From: Gemmatimonadota bacterium
GTDB taxonomy: Bacteria; Gemmatimonadota; Gemmatimonadetes; Gemmatimonadales; Gemmatimonadaceae
NCBI GenBank assembly: GCA_021324635.1
Contig: JAJPIS010000058.1
Coordinates: forward strand, 124,001-188,000
Reading direction: 5' to 3'
Length of the DNA: 64,000 nucleotides
The notes beneath the pieces were generated by a model, which was not told where the DNA came from, ran no database searches, and was given only the letters and a program-made list of their open reading frames with translations. How positions within the stretch are numbered: the first letter of the stretch is position 1; the number at the start of each line of letters is the position of its first letter. The translations under genes were made by a program, and so were the position numbers. Shown one piece after another: positions 34,157 through 42,361 of the stretch.

Positions 34157-35554
34157 ATGCCCAAGGTGAAGACGGTCTATCGCTGCACCGAGTGCGGCGC
34201 GGCGCACGCGCGCTGGGGCGGCCGCTGCGATAGCTGCGGCGAGTGGAACACGCTCGTCGAGGAGGTGGCGGCACCGGCGTCGCCGCGCCCGGCCCGAGCC
34301 AATGGGCGCCGGCTGCCGGGCGGCGCGGGGCTCGGTGCCGGCGGGCGCGTGGCCGCGGCCCCGCCCCTCCGGCAGGTCTCGGGCGCCGAGTCCGAGCGGT
34401 GGCGCACGGGACTTGGCGAGTTCGACTTTGTGCTCGGTGGCGGGGTCGTCCCGGGGTCGATGGTGCTCCTGGGCGGCGAGCCCGGCGCGGGCAAGTCGAC
34501 GCTGCTCCTCCAGGCCGCGGCCCGCCTGCACGGCGCCGGCCGGCCGGCGCTCTATGTCTCGGGCGAAGAGTCGCCGCTCCAGGTCAAGCTCCGCGCCGAC
34601 CGGTTGGCCGACGATGCCGCGGACGTCGCTCTGCTCGCGGAGACCCACCTCGAGACGATCCTCGCCACGGCCGGCGCCGCCCACCCGAGCGTGCTGGTGG
34701 TCGACTCCATCCAGACGGTCTTCACCGCCGACCTCGAGGGCGCGCCCGGCAACGTGGGGCAGGTGCGCGAGTGCGCCGCTCGGCTCATGCGGTTCGCCAA
34801 GGAGAGCGGCACGACCGTCTTCGTCGTCGGTCACGTGACCAAGGGCGGCGGGATCGCTGGCCCCAAGACGCTCGAGCACATCGTCGACACGGTGCTGTAC
34901 TTCGAGGGTGAGACGGTCGCCGACCACCGCGTGCTGCGGGCGACCAAGAACCGCTTCGGCAGCGTCGACGAGATCGGGGTGTTCCGCATGACGCAGGCGG
35001 GCCTCATCGCCGTCGAGAACCCCTCCGAGCTGTTTCTCGGCGATCGGACGCGCACCGCCTCCGGGAGCGCCGTGACCGCGCTCCTCGAGGGGACGCGCCC
35101 CGTGCTCGTCGAGGTCCAGGCGCTCGCCGCCAAGGCGGGGTTCGGGACGCCCCAGCGTGTCGCGACCGGATACGACAACCGCCGGCTCGCCCTGCTGCTC
35201 GCCGTGCTCGACAAGCGCGCGAATCTCTCCTTCGGGGCGCTCGACGTCTTCCTGAACGTGGTCGGCGGCGTCCGGCTCCAGGAGCCGGCCGGTGATCTCG
35301 CGGTCGTCGCCGCGCTCGCGTCGAGCGTCTTCGATCGCGCGCTGCCGCCGGACGCCGCCTTCATCGGCGAGGTCGGATTGGGCGGCGAGGTCCGTCCCGT
35401 CTCGCAGGTCGAGCGGCGGCTCGCCGAAGCGGCAAAGATGGGGATGCGCACGGCATATGTTGCCGACCGCGCCGTCCCGCGCCGCTCGACTGCCGGTCTC
35501 GAGATCACCGGGGTGGCGACCCTTCACGGCCTGTTCACGCAGCTCTTCGTATGA
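34157..35554 (+). CDS. radA: DNA repair protein RadA/Sms
   Basis: A RecA-like branch-migration helicase of recombination. The 465 residues begin with the C4 zinc finger CTECGAAHARWGGRCDSC at about 10-27, then Walker A GGEPGAGKST, the RadA-specific KNRFG in RATKNRFGSVDE, and a Lon-protease-like C-terminal domain (GVRLQEPAGDLAVVAALASS, GEVGLGGEVRPVSQVERR). Gene order dnaB-radA is followed by ispD with a 4-bp overlap (ATGA). Confidence 0.97.
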   Translation: MPKVKTVYRCTECGAAHARWGGRCDSCGEWNTLVEEVAAPASPRPARANGRRLPGGAGLGAGGRVAAAPPLRQVSGAESERWRTGLGEFDFVLGGGVVPGSMVLLGGEPGAGKSTLLLQAAARLHGAGRPALYVSGEESPLQVKLRADRLADDAADVALLAETHLETILATAGAAHPSVLVVDSIQTVFTADLEGAPGNVGQVRECAARLMRFAKESGTTVFVVGHVTKGGGIAGPKTLEHIVDTVLYFEGETVADHRVLRATKNRFGSVDEIGVFRMTQAGLIAVENPSELFLGDRTRTASGSAVTALLEGTRPVLVEVQALAAKAGFGTPQRVATGYDNRRLALLLAVLDKRANLSFGALDVFLNVVGGVRLQEPAGDLAVVAALASSVFDRALPPDAAFIGEVGLGGEVRPVSQVERRLAEAAKMGMRTAYVADRAVPRRSTAGLEITGVATLHGLFTQLFV

Positions 35555-36321
35555 CCACGGGCGCGGTCGGGGCCGGGGGGGTGGGGGGAGCGGCGGGAGG
35601 GGGACGGGGAGCGGGTGAGACCGATGGGGGCGCGGTCCGCGACGTCGGCGTGGTGATCGTCGCCGCGGGCGCGGGGGCGCGCACGGGCTCGCCGGAGCTC
35701 AAGCAGTTCCGATGGGTCGCCGGCAAACCGATGCTGCTGCACAGCGTCCAGCGGTTCCAGGCGCGGGCCGACGTCGCGATGGTCGTCTGTGTCCTGCCGC
35801 GCTCGCACCTCGGTGACCCACCGCCCTGGCTGTTCCAGTCGGACCTCGACCGGTTGCTCCTCTCCATCGGCGGGCGCGAGCGGCAGGAGTCGGTCGCCAA
35901 CGGACTCGAGGATCTCCCGCCCGAGGTCGAGATCGTGGTCGTCCACGACGCGGCCCGGCCGCTCGTGACCGACGCGACGATCGACGCCGTGATCGCCGTG
36001 GCGCGGCGCGGGTGCGGGGCGGTGGCCGCGCTCCCGGTCGTCGACACGATCAAGGAAGTGGCCGGCGATGGACGCATCGTGCGCACCGTCGAGCGCGCGG
36101 GGCTGTGGCGCGCGCAGACGCCGCAGGCGTTCCCGCGCGCACTCATCGAGCGGGCCCACGCCGAGGCCCGGCGCGACCGGATCGTCGCCACCGATGATGC
36201 GGCGCTCTGCGAGCGGCTGGGCATCGCGGTGACGGTCGTCCAGGGGAGCGAGCGCGCCATGAAGATCACCGAGGAGTCGGACTTTGCGCGCGCCGACGCG
36301 CTGGCGGCGCTCGCCGAGTGA
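35551..36321 (+). CDS. ispD: 2-C-methyl-D-erythritol 4-phosphate cytidylyltransferase
   Basis: Third step of the non-mevalonate isoprenoid pathway, transferring CMP from CTP to MEP. The 256-residue protein has a 28-residue Gly-rich N-terminal extension before the cytidylyltransferase motif VIVAAGAGARTGSPELKQF. Further motifs are GGRERQESVANGL, VVVHDAARPLVT, AALPVVDTIKEV and WRAQTPQAFPR, ending in ERAMKITEESDFARA. Overlaps radA and the next gene by 4 bp each. Confidence 0.95.
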   Translation: MTTGAVGAGGVGGAAGGGRGAGETDGGAVRDVGVVIVAAGAGARTGSPELKQFRWVAGKPMLLHSVQRFQARADVAMVVCVLPRSHLGDPPPWLFQSDLDRLLLSIGGRERQESVANGLEDLPPEVEIVVVHDAARPLVTDATIDAVIAVARRGCGAVAALPVVDTIKEVAGDGRIVRTVERAGLWRAQTPQAFPRALIERAHAEARRDRIVATDDAALCERLGIAVTVVQGSERAMKITEESDFARADALAALAE

Positions 36322-36992
36322 CCGAGCCGCCGGCGCGCGCGATCCCGTTCTGGTCGTCGGCGGAGGTCGAGGCCGGCGTGCCGCTCGCCTGCGCCCACCT
36401 GACCGCCCGCCGCGTCCTCGCCTATCCGACCGAGACGGTGTACGGGTTCGGCGGGAGCGCGGACCGGGATGGCGTCGACGCCCTCATCGCCCTCAAGGGA
36501 CGGCCACCCGGCAAGCCGTTCCTGCTGCTCATCGCCGGCAGCGACATGCTGCTCCGGCTCGGACTCCGACTGGGCGGCCAGGCCGCGGCGCTCGCCGCTC
36601 GCCACTGGCCCGGCCCCCTCACGCTCGTGCTCCCCGGCGGCGAGGGTCGGATCCCCGATCGTCTGCGGGGGCCCGAAGGGGGCATCGCCGTGCGCTGGAC
36701 GCCGCATGCCGGCATCTCTCGGCTCATTCGCGCCTTCGGGGAGCCGATCACGTCGACGAGCGCCAACCGACCAGGGGTACCGCCCGCGATGTCGGCCGGA
36801 GAGATTGTATCCCAGTGGGGGAGCGCGATCGGACGCGGGGGGCTGTTGGTGCTCGATGGTGGACGACTCGACCCGTCGGCGCCGTCCACGGTGGTCGACT
36901 GCACAGGGCGGCGGCCACGCGTCATCCGGCCGGGAGCGATCTCGGCCGACGTCTTGCGCGCGAGCGTCCCCGATCTCATCGGTGACGCCTAG
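36318..36992 (+). CDS. tsaC: L-threonylcarbamoyladenylate synthase (Sua5/YrdC family)
   Basis: Makes threonylcarbamoyl-AMP for the t6A37 modification of tRNA. The 224 residues from GTG 36318 show VLAYPTETVYGFGGSADRDG, LKGRPPGKPFLLLI, LAARHWPGPLTLVLPG, and GEPITSTSANRPGVPPA, the YrdC signatures. No C-terminal Sua5 extension is present. It stands next to a YwlE-like phosphatase gene, as ywlC-ywlE do in Bacillus. Confidence 0.95.
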   Translation: MTEPPARAIPFWSSAEVEAGVPLACAHLTARRVLAYPTETVYGFGGSADRDGVDALIALKGRPPGKPFLLLIAGSDMLLRLGLRLGGQAAALAARHWPGPLTLVLPGGEGRIPDRLRGPEGGIAVRWTPHAGISRLIRAFGEPITSTSANRPGVPPAMSAGEIVSQWGSAIGRGGLLVLDGGRLDPSAPSTVVDCTGRRPRVIRPGAISADVLRASVPDLIGDA

Positions 36993-37000
36993 GACGGGCG

Positions 37001-37465
37001 ATGCACATCCTTTTCATCTGCACCGGCAACACCTGCCGCAGCCCCATCGCCGCGGCGATCGCACGCCAGGTGGCCGAGGAACGCGGGCTCTCCAACCTCG
37101 AGGTCTCGAGCGCCGGGACGAGTGCGGCCGAGGGGCAGCCGGCCTCGGACGGCGCACTGCTGGTCGGGCTCGAGCGCCAGCTCGATCTCACCGAGCACCG
37201 GGCGCGGCAGGTGAGCCCTGAGCTGGTGCAGGCGGCCGATCTCATCCTCGTCATGGGACCGCACCACCTCGAGCGCATCGAGGCACTGGGGGGCGCCGGG
37301 AAGGCACACCTGCTCACCAGCTACGCGTCGCGCGGCGCCGACGATCGGTCGGTCAGCGACCCGTTCGGTGGAGACCTCGGCACGTATCGGGTGACGGTGG
37401 AGGAGCTGGAGACCGAGATCCGGCGCGCGGTCGACCGCCTGGCAGCGGAGCGGGCCGTCAGTTGA
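37001..37465 (+). CDS. ywlE: Low-molecular-weight phosphatase, probable protein-arginine phosphatase
   Basis: A 154-residue LMW-PTP fold protein with the P-loop CTGNTCRSP at 7-15 and the general-acid aspartate in SVSDPFGGD. In Bacillus YwlE a threonine at position 11 gives phospho-arginine specificity, where tyrosine phosphatases have Ile; Thr 11 is present here at the same number. Arginine dephosphorylation is therefore the better guess. No McsB kinase is visible in this window. The stop overlaps the TTG start of aroE by 4 bp. Confidence 0.85.
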   Translation: MHILFICTGNTCRSPIAAAIARQVAEERGLSNLEVSSAGTSAAEGQPASDGALLVGLERQLDLTEHRARQVSPELVQAADLILVMGPHHLERIEALGGAGKAHLLTSYASRGADDRSVSDPFGGDLGTYRVTVEELETEIRRAVDRLAAERAVS

Positions 37466-38307
37466 CCGGGCGACCCAAGCAGCTCGTGCTGTTGGGGCAC
37501 CCCGTCGCGCACTCGTTGTCGCCGAAGATGCAGAGCGCCGCGCTCACCGCCGCGGCCATCCCGATCGCCTACGCGGCCTGGGACGTCGAGCCCCCGGATC
37601 TCGCCACCGTGCTGGGGTTCTTCACCACGGAAAACGTGGCCGGCAATGTCACCGTGCCGCACAAGCAGGCCGCGAGTCGGCTGTGTGGCCGGCTCACCGC
37701 CGTGGCCCGCGTCGTCGGCGCGGTGAACACGTTCTGGGTGGAGGATGGTGTGCTCGTCGGTGACAACACCGACGTCGGCGGCTTCCACAACGCGGTCGTG
37801 CGATTGCGCGGGGCCGTTCCGGCGCGGACCCGCATTGCGCTCCTGGGCGGCGGCGGAGCGGCCGCTGCCGTGCTCGCGGCCGCTGCCGGGTGGCCGCGCT
37901 GCGAGGTACGCCTCTGGAACCGCACCCATGAGCGGGCAGTCGCGCTGGCGGCGCGCTTTCCGGGCGTCGCGACGCCGGTCCGATCGGCGCTCGACGCGCT
38001 CGCCGGCGCATCGCTCGTCGTGCACGCGACGTCGATCGGGATGATGAACGACGAGATGCCGATCGACCCGTTCCTCATCCCCTCGGGCGCCGACGTGATC
38101 GACCTCGTGTACCGCCCCGGCGAGACAGCGTGGGTGCGCGCGGCGCGGGCCGAAGGGCACCGCGCCTGCGATGGCCTGCCCATGCTCGTCGAGCAGGGCG
38201 CGCTGGCGTTCGAGCGGTGGTTCGGGCAGCCGCCCGACCGGGCGGCGATGTGGCGTGCCGTGGGGGACGCGCCGGCCGGCGCGAGCCGTCCGCTCGGGCG
38301 CCGATAG
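37462..38307 (+). CDS. aroE: Shikimate dehydrogenase
   Basis: NADPH-dependent step of the aromatic amino-acid pathway. The 281 residues start at TTG 37462 and carry LGHPVAHSLSPKMQSAAL (substrate-binding Ser residues), GNVTVPHKQAA with the catalytic lysine, GAVNTFW, GDNTDVGGF with the catalytic aspartate, and the nucleotide motif LGGGGAAAAVL. The C-terminal GLPMLVEQGALAFERW is typical. A TTG start with overlap to the upstream gene points to coupled, low-level translation. Confidence 0.96.
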   Translation: MTGRPKQLVLLGHPVAHSLSPKMQSAALTAAAIPIAYAAWDVEPPDLATVLGFFTTENVAGNVTVPHKQAASRLCGRLTAVARVVGAVNTFWVEDGVLVGDNTDVGGFHNAVVRLRGAVPARTRIALLGGGGAAAAVLAAAAGWPRCEVRLWNRTHERAVALAARFPGVATPVRSALDALAGASLVVHATSIGMMNDEMPIDPFLIPSGADVIDLVYRPGETAWVRAARAEGHRACDGLPMLVEQGALAFERWFGQPPDRAAMWRAVGDAPAGASRPLGRR

Positions 38308-38340
38308 GCGCGCGCGCATGCCGAGCCCGCAACACGGCGG

Positions 38341-38388
38341 CGTGAGGGCCGGCGTGAGGGCCGGCGTGAGGGCCAGCGTGACGCACGG
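38341..38388. repeat. 12-bp tandem array between aroE and gap
   Basis: Three copies of CGTGAGGGCCGG, the last with one change, and a fourth degenerate unit fill the middle of the 146-bp gap. A TTGACA box (38419-38424) follows 31 bp later, but its -10 (GAGACT at 17 bp) is poor and lies next to the gap start codon. Confidence 0.85.
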
Positions 38389-38453
38389 CGGGCCCATAGG
38401 TCACGCATCATCTCGCCGTTGACACTCGTGCCCGAGATGGAGAGACTACCGGG

Positions 38454-39467
38454 ATGACGACACGAGTGGGCATCAACGGGTTTGGGCGGATCGGACGGCA
38501 GGTCCTGCGGGCCGCGCTCGAGCAGGAGGTGGCGGATCTCGAGTTCGTGGCCGTGAACGACCTCACCGACACGCGCACGCTCGCGCATCTCTTCAAGTAC
38601 GACTCCGTGCACCGCACGTTCGCGGGCGCGGTCGAGGCCACGCCGGACGCGATCTGCGTCAACGGCCAGGCGGTCCGGGTCTTCGCCGAGAAGGAGCCCG
38701 ACAAGCTGCCGTGGCGCGATCTCGGGGTCGACCTCGTCCTGGAGTCCACGGGTCGGTTCACCGACGCCGCCAAGGCGCGCAAGCACATCGACGCCGGCGC
38801 CAGAAAGGTCGTGATCTCGGCCCCGGCCAAGGGTGAGGACGTCACGCTCGTGATGGGCGTCAACACGGACCGCTACGACCCGGCCCGGCACCAGATCATC
38901 TCCAACGCGTCGTGCACGACGAATTGCCTCGTGCCGATGGTCAAGGTGGTGCGCGACGCGTTCGGGTTCCGCCATGGCTCGATGGTGACCGTGCACAGCT
39001 ACACCAACGATCAGAGCATCCTCGATCTCCCGCACAAGGACCTCCGGCGGGCGCGAGCGGCCGCGGTCTCGATCATCCCGACGACGACCGGTGCGGCCAA
39101 GGCGACGGCGCTGGTCATCCCCGAGCTCAAGGGGAAGATCGACGGGGTCGCGATCCGCGTCCCGACGCCCGACGTGTCCTTCACCGACCTCACGGTCGAG
39201 GTCGAGCGGCCGACGACGGCCGCGGACGTGAACGCGGCGTTCCGTGCGGCGGCCGCCGACGGGCCGCTCCACGGATACCTCGGTTACTCCGAGGAGGAGC
39301 TGGTCTCGGTCGACTACGTGGGCAGCGCCTATTCGTGCGTCCTCGATGCCGGCAGCACCAAGGTCATCGATGGCACCCTCGTCAAGGTCTCCGGCTGGTA
39401 CGACAACGAGTGGGGCTACGCATCGCGGTGCGTCGATCTCCTGCGCTACGTGGCGGCCCGTCTGTGA
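38454..39467 (+). CDS. gap: Glyceraldehyde-3-phosphate dehydrogenase, type I
   Basis: Glycolytic enzyme forming 1,3-bisphosphoglycerate with NAD. The 337 residues contain the NAD motif [16 protein letters not shown], the catalytic [10 protein letters not shown] with Cys near 152, the histidine in TVHSYTNDQ, and [11 protein letters not shown]. First of the glycolytic set gap-(membrane protein)-pgk-tpiA-secG. Its last codon overlaps the next GTG start (GTGA). Confidence 0.98.
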   Translation: MTTRVGINGFGRIGRQVLRAALEQEVADLEFVAVNDLTDTRTLAHLFKYDSVHRTFAGAVEATPDAICVNGQAVRVFAEKEPDKLPWRDLGVDLVLESTGRFTDAAKARKHIDAGARKVVISAPAKGEDVTLVMGVNTDRYDPARHQIISNASCTTNCLVPMVKVVRDAFGFRHGSMVTVHSYTNDQSILDLPHKDLRRARAAAVSIIPTTTGAAKATALVIPELKGKIDGVAIRVPTPDVSFTDLTVEVERPTTAADVNAAFRAAAADGPLHGYLGYSEEELVSVDYVGSAYSCVLDAGSTKVIDGTLVKVSGWYDNEWGYASRCVDLLRYVAARL

Positions 39468-39793
39468 CCGCCGGACGGGGACCCGCGGGACCGCCGCGCC
39501 GAGCCGGGGCCGTCACCACCCGCGCCGACCGGACTCGCGATCTCATCGCGCTCGCGCTGGTCGTCGCCGGTGTGGGCCTCATCGCCACGGCGCACGCGGG
39601 CAACACGCGCCTCGCGACGCAACACATCGTGGTGAGCAAGGGGCACGACGCGTTTTCACAGTGGATGCATTACTACCGCCTGGAGTTCACGGGCTACGGC
39701 GCGATCCTGGCCGGCATCCTCGTGGGGCTGGCCTCGTACGTGATCCATGCTCGGCGTGAGCGCCGGGCGGGAGCCGCCGGCGGAGCCGTCTGA
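39464..39793 (+). CDS. Small two-helix membrane protein between gap and pgk
   Basis: 109 residues from GTG 39464. A basic N-part is followed by a membrane segment ([19 protein letters not shown]), a short external part with [20 protein letters not shown], and a second segment ([19 protein letters not shown]), then a basic tail. The charge pattern suggests both ends inside. The family is not recognised. It overlaps gap by 4 bp and ends 1 bp before pgk, so it must be translated with the glycolytic genes. Confidence 0.75.
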   Translation: MTAGRGPAGPPRRAGAVTTRADRTRDLIALALVVAGVGLIATAHAGNTRLATQHIVVSKGHDAFSQWMHYYRLEFTGYGAILAGILVGLASYVIHARRERRAGAAGGAV

Positions 39794-39794
39794 C

Positions 39795-40994
39795 GTGGCG
39801 CGCACGGCCTCGGTCCGGGATCTCTCCCCGGCGGAGCTGCGCGGACGGCGGGCACTCGTGCGCGTCGACTTCAATGTGCCGCTCGAGGGGAACCGGATCA
39901 CCGACGACACGCGCATCCGCGCGGCGCTCCCGACGATCCGCCTGCTGACCGACGCCGGCGCCCGCGTCGTGCTGCTGTCGCACCTCGGGCGGCCCAAGGG
40001 CAAGCCCGACGCCAGGTTCTCGCTCGACCCCGTCGCCCGTCGCCTCGGCGAGCTGCTGCCCGTGCCGGTGCGCTTTGTCGAGACGGTCGACAGCGACGAT
40101 GCCGTGCGCTCGACGCACGAGATCCCGCCGGGATCGGTCGTGCTGCTCGAGAACACGCGCTTCCTCCCCGGCGAGGAGGCGAACGATCCGCGACTCGCGC
40201 GCGAGCTGGCAAAGCTGGGCGACCTCTTCATCAACGATGCCTTCGGCGCCGCGCATCGGGCCCACGCCTCCACGGAAGGGATCGCGCACGTGCTTCGCCC
40301 CGCGGTCGCCGGGCTGCTCCTGGAGAAGGAGCTGGCCTACCTCGGCCAGGCGCTGGCCGAGCCGCGGCGCCCATTCATCGCCATCCTCGGCGGCGCCAAG
40401 ATCTCGGGCAAGATCGACGTTATCGCGCAGTTGCTGCCGCGGGTCGACGGCATGCTCATCGGCGGCGCGATGGCGTGCACCTTCTACCGCGCGATGGGGC
40501 TCGAGGTCGGCCGGTCGCTGGTCGAGCCCGAGCGCGTGTTCATGGCCAAGGATCTCCTCGCGCAGGCCGGCGCGCGGCTCACCCTGCCGCATGATGCCAT
40601 GGTCGCGCCCTCGCTCCAGGCGGCGCAGCAGGCGCACCCCGTGGCACGGTCGGCGATCCCCGCGAACGAGGCGATGTACGACATCGGTCCGCGGACCGCC
40701 GAGTCGTACGGACGCGCGATCGCCACCGCCCGGACGATCCTCTGGAACGGCCCGATGGGGGTGTTCGAGACGCCGCCGTTCGACGCCGGGACGCGCGCCA
40801 TCGCCCGGGCCATGGCCGCGGCAACCGGGGACGGGGCGGTCACGATCGTCGGCGGCGGGGACTCGGCCGCGGCCGTGGCGCAGGAGGCCCTCGAGTCGGC
40901 GATGAGTCACGTCTCGACCGGGGGCGGCGCCTCGCTCGAGTTTCTCGAGGGCAAGACGCTGCCCGGGGTCGCGGCGCTCGACCAGGTCGCGTGA
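39795..40994 (+). CDS. pgk: Phosphoglycerate kinase
   Basis: Transfers the acyl-phosphate of 1,3-bisphosphoglycerate to ADP. From GTG 39795 the protein has 399 residues with the signature RRALVRVDFNVPLEG, SHLGRPKGK, NTRFLPGEEANDP, INDAFGAAHRAHAST, GGAKISGKID and the C-terminal GGGDSAAAV and HVSTGGGASLEFLEGK. A longer in-frame form from 39747 would overlap the upstream membrane-protein gene and adds no family residues. Confidence 0.97.
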   Translation: MARTASVRDLSPAELRGRRALVRVDFNVPLEGNRITDDTRIRAALPTIRLLTDAGARVVLLSHLGRPKGKPDARFSLDPVARRLGELLPVPVRFVETVDSDDAVRSTHEIPPGSVVLLENTRFLPGEEANDPRLARELAKLGDLFINDAFGAAHRAHASTEGIAHVLRPAVAGLLLEKELAYLGQALAEPRRPFIAILGGAKISGKIDVIAQLLPRVDGMLIGGAMACTFYRAMGLEVGRSLVEPERVFMAKDLLAQAGARLTLPHDAMVAPSLQAAQQAHPVARSAIPANEAMYDIGPRTAESYGRAIATARTILWNGPMGVFETPPFDAGTRAIARAMAAATGDGAVTIVGGGDSAAAVAQEALESAMSHVSTGGGASLEFLEGKTLPGVAALDQVA

Positions 40995-41782
40995 TCGCGC
41001 TCCCGGTCCTGGCCGCCAACTGGAAGATGAATCTGGGCCCGGCAGATGCCGCGGCCTTCGTCGCAGCCTACATCGAGCGCGCACCGGCCAGCCGCGACCG
41101 TACGGTGATTCTCTTCCCGCCGGCGCTCTCCCTCGGCACCGCCCGCGCGGCCGCGGCGTCGCGCGCCGACCTCCACTTCGGCGTGCAGAATGTCTACTGG
41201 GAAGATCGCGGGGCCTTCACCGGCGAGATCTCGGCGCCGCTCGCACGGGACGCGGGCGCCGAGTTCGTCCTCGTCGGCCACTCGGAGCGCCGGCACCTCT
41301 TCCACGAGAGCGACGCCGACACGGCGCGGAAATGCCAAGCCGTCGTGCGCGCCGGTCTCACGCCGATCCTCTGCGTCGGGGAAACGCTCGATGAGCGCGA
41401 GTCGGGCGCGACGGAGGATGTCGTGCTGCGGCAGCTCCACGCCGGGTTCAGCGAGCTTGCCCCGGATGCGATCGCCCGCGCACTCGTGGCGTACGAGCCG
41501 GTATGGGCGATCGGCACGGGCCGCACGGCCTCGCCCGCCGATGCCAGCCGGACGCACGCCACCCTGCGCGTCGCCCTCCGGCGTCTCGTTCCCCCTCCTG
41601 CGCCGACGGCCGGCGCGGCCCGCGATGTACCGATTCTCTACGGCGGCAGCGTGACACCGGACAACGCCGCGGCGCTCCTCGCCGCGCCGGAGGTCGGCGG
41701 TCTGCTCGTCGGCGGTGCGAGTCTCCATCCCGCGTCCTGGGCCGCCATCGTCGCCACCGCGTCGCTCGGATCAGGTCGCTGA
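40991..41782 (+). CDS. tpiA: Triose-phosphate isomerase
   Basis: Interconverts the two triose phosphates. The 263-residue protein from GTG 40991 shows AANWKMN with the catalytic lysine, GHSERRHLF with the catalytic histidine, AYEPVWAIGTGRTAS with the catalytic glutamate, and LYGGSVTPDNAAAL with GLLVGGASLHP. All catalytic residues are present. Overlaps pgk by 4 bp. Confidence 0.97.
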   Translation: MIALPVLAANWKMNLGPADAAAFVAAYIERAPASRDRTVILFPPALSLGTARAAAASRADLHFGVQNVYWEDRGAFTGEISAPLARDAGAEFVLVGHSERRHLFHESDADTARKCQAVVRAGLTPILCVGETLDERESGATEDVVLRQLHAGFSELAPDAIARALVAYEPVWAIGTGRTASPADASRTHATLRVALRRLVPPPAPTAGAARDVPILYGGSVTPDNAAALLAAPEVGGLLVGGASLHPASWAAIVATASLGSGR

Positions 41783-41789
41783 CGCGGGA

Positions 41790-41818
41790 TTGACCCGATG
41801 CCGTCGCCCCGGCAAATT
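41790..41818 (+). promoter_or_regulatory. Candidate secG promoter
   Basis: TTGACC (41790-41795), 17 bp and CAAATT (41813-41818), 50 bp before the secG start. CCCCGG and CCGGGG flank the -10 as a 6-bp inverted repeat, which may mean control or simple chance. Confidence 0.4.
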
Positions 41819-41868
41819 CCGGGGTTGGAACGACGCTGGTCACGAGCCCTTTCGCTGATCGTATCTCG

Positions 41869-42357
41869 ATGCTCACCGGGTTGCTGGTCGGACTGCTGAT
41901 CCTCGACTGCTTCGTGCTCGGCGCCGCCATTCTGCTCCAGAGTGGCAAGGGTTCGGGCATGGCGGCCAGCTTTGGCGGCGTCAGCTCGTCGCCCGACGCA
42001 TTCATCGGGACCCGTCAGGCCGGCAACCTCCTGACCAGAGTGAGCTGGTGGGCCGGCGGCATCTTCATCGCGATCGCGTTCGCGCTCCAGGTCGCGTCGA
42101 CCCGGAGCCGGACGCCCAAGTCGGTGCTCGAGCAGGGGCTCGCGCCGCCGGCCACCGCACCCGCCGCACCGGCGCCGACGAGCGGCGGAGCGGCCCCGGC
42201 GCTCCCCTTCCAGCCCGCGCCGGCCGCCCCGGGCACGCCCGCCGCCCAGTCGCCGGCCGGCGCACAACCGGCGGGTGCCGCGCGTACCGGCGCCGCGCCC
42301 CAGCCGGCGCCTGCCGGCCGGACTCCTCGTCAGTCACCGGCGTCGCCGCCCAAGTAG
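41869..42357 (+). CDS. secG: Preprotein translocase subunit SecG
   Basis: Small membrane part of the SecYEG channel. The 162 residues begin MLTGLLVGLLILDCFVLGAA, with the conserved ILLQSGKGSGMAASFGG motif, then a second membrane segment (LTRVSWWAGGIFIAIAFAL). The C-terminal 80 residues are a Pro/Ala-rich tail, longer than in E. coli and probably disordered. secG after tpiA is a frequent arrangement. Confidence 0.95.
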   Translation: MLTGLLVGLLILDCFVLGAAILLQSGKGSGMAASFGGVSSSPDAFIGTRQAGNLLTRVSWWAGGIFIAIAFALQVASTRSRTPKSVLEQGLAPPATAPAAPAPTSGGAAPALPFQPAPAAPGTPAAQSPAGAQPAGAARTGAAPQPAPAGRTPRQSPASPPK

Positions 42358-42361
42358 TCGG

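Noticed and set aside
38419-38447. Promoter for gap with TTGACA
   Set aside because: The -10 at 17 bp (GAGACT) is poor and would leave almost no leader; kept only as a remark.
41790-41830. Terminator made of CCCCGG-CAAATT-CCGGGG after tpiA
   Set aside because: The stem is only 6 bp with no T-run and overlaps a possible secG promoter.
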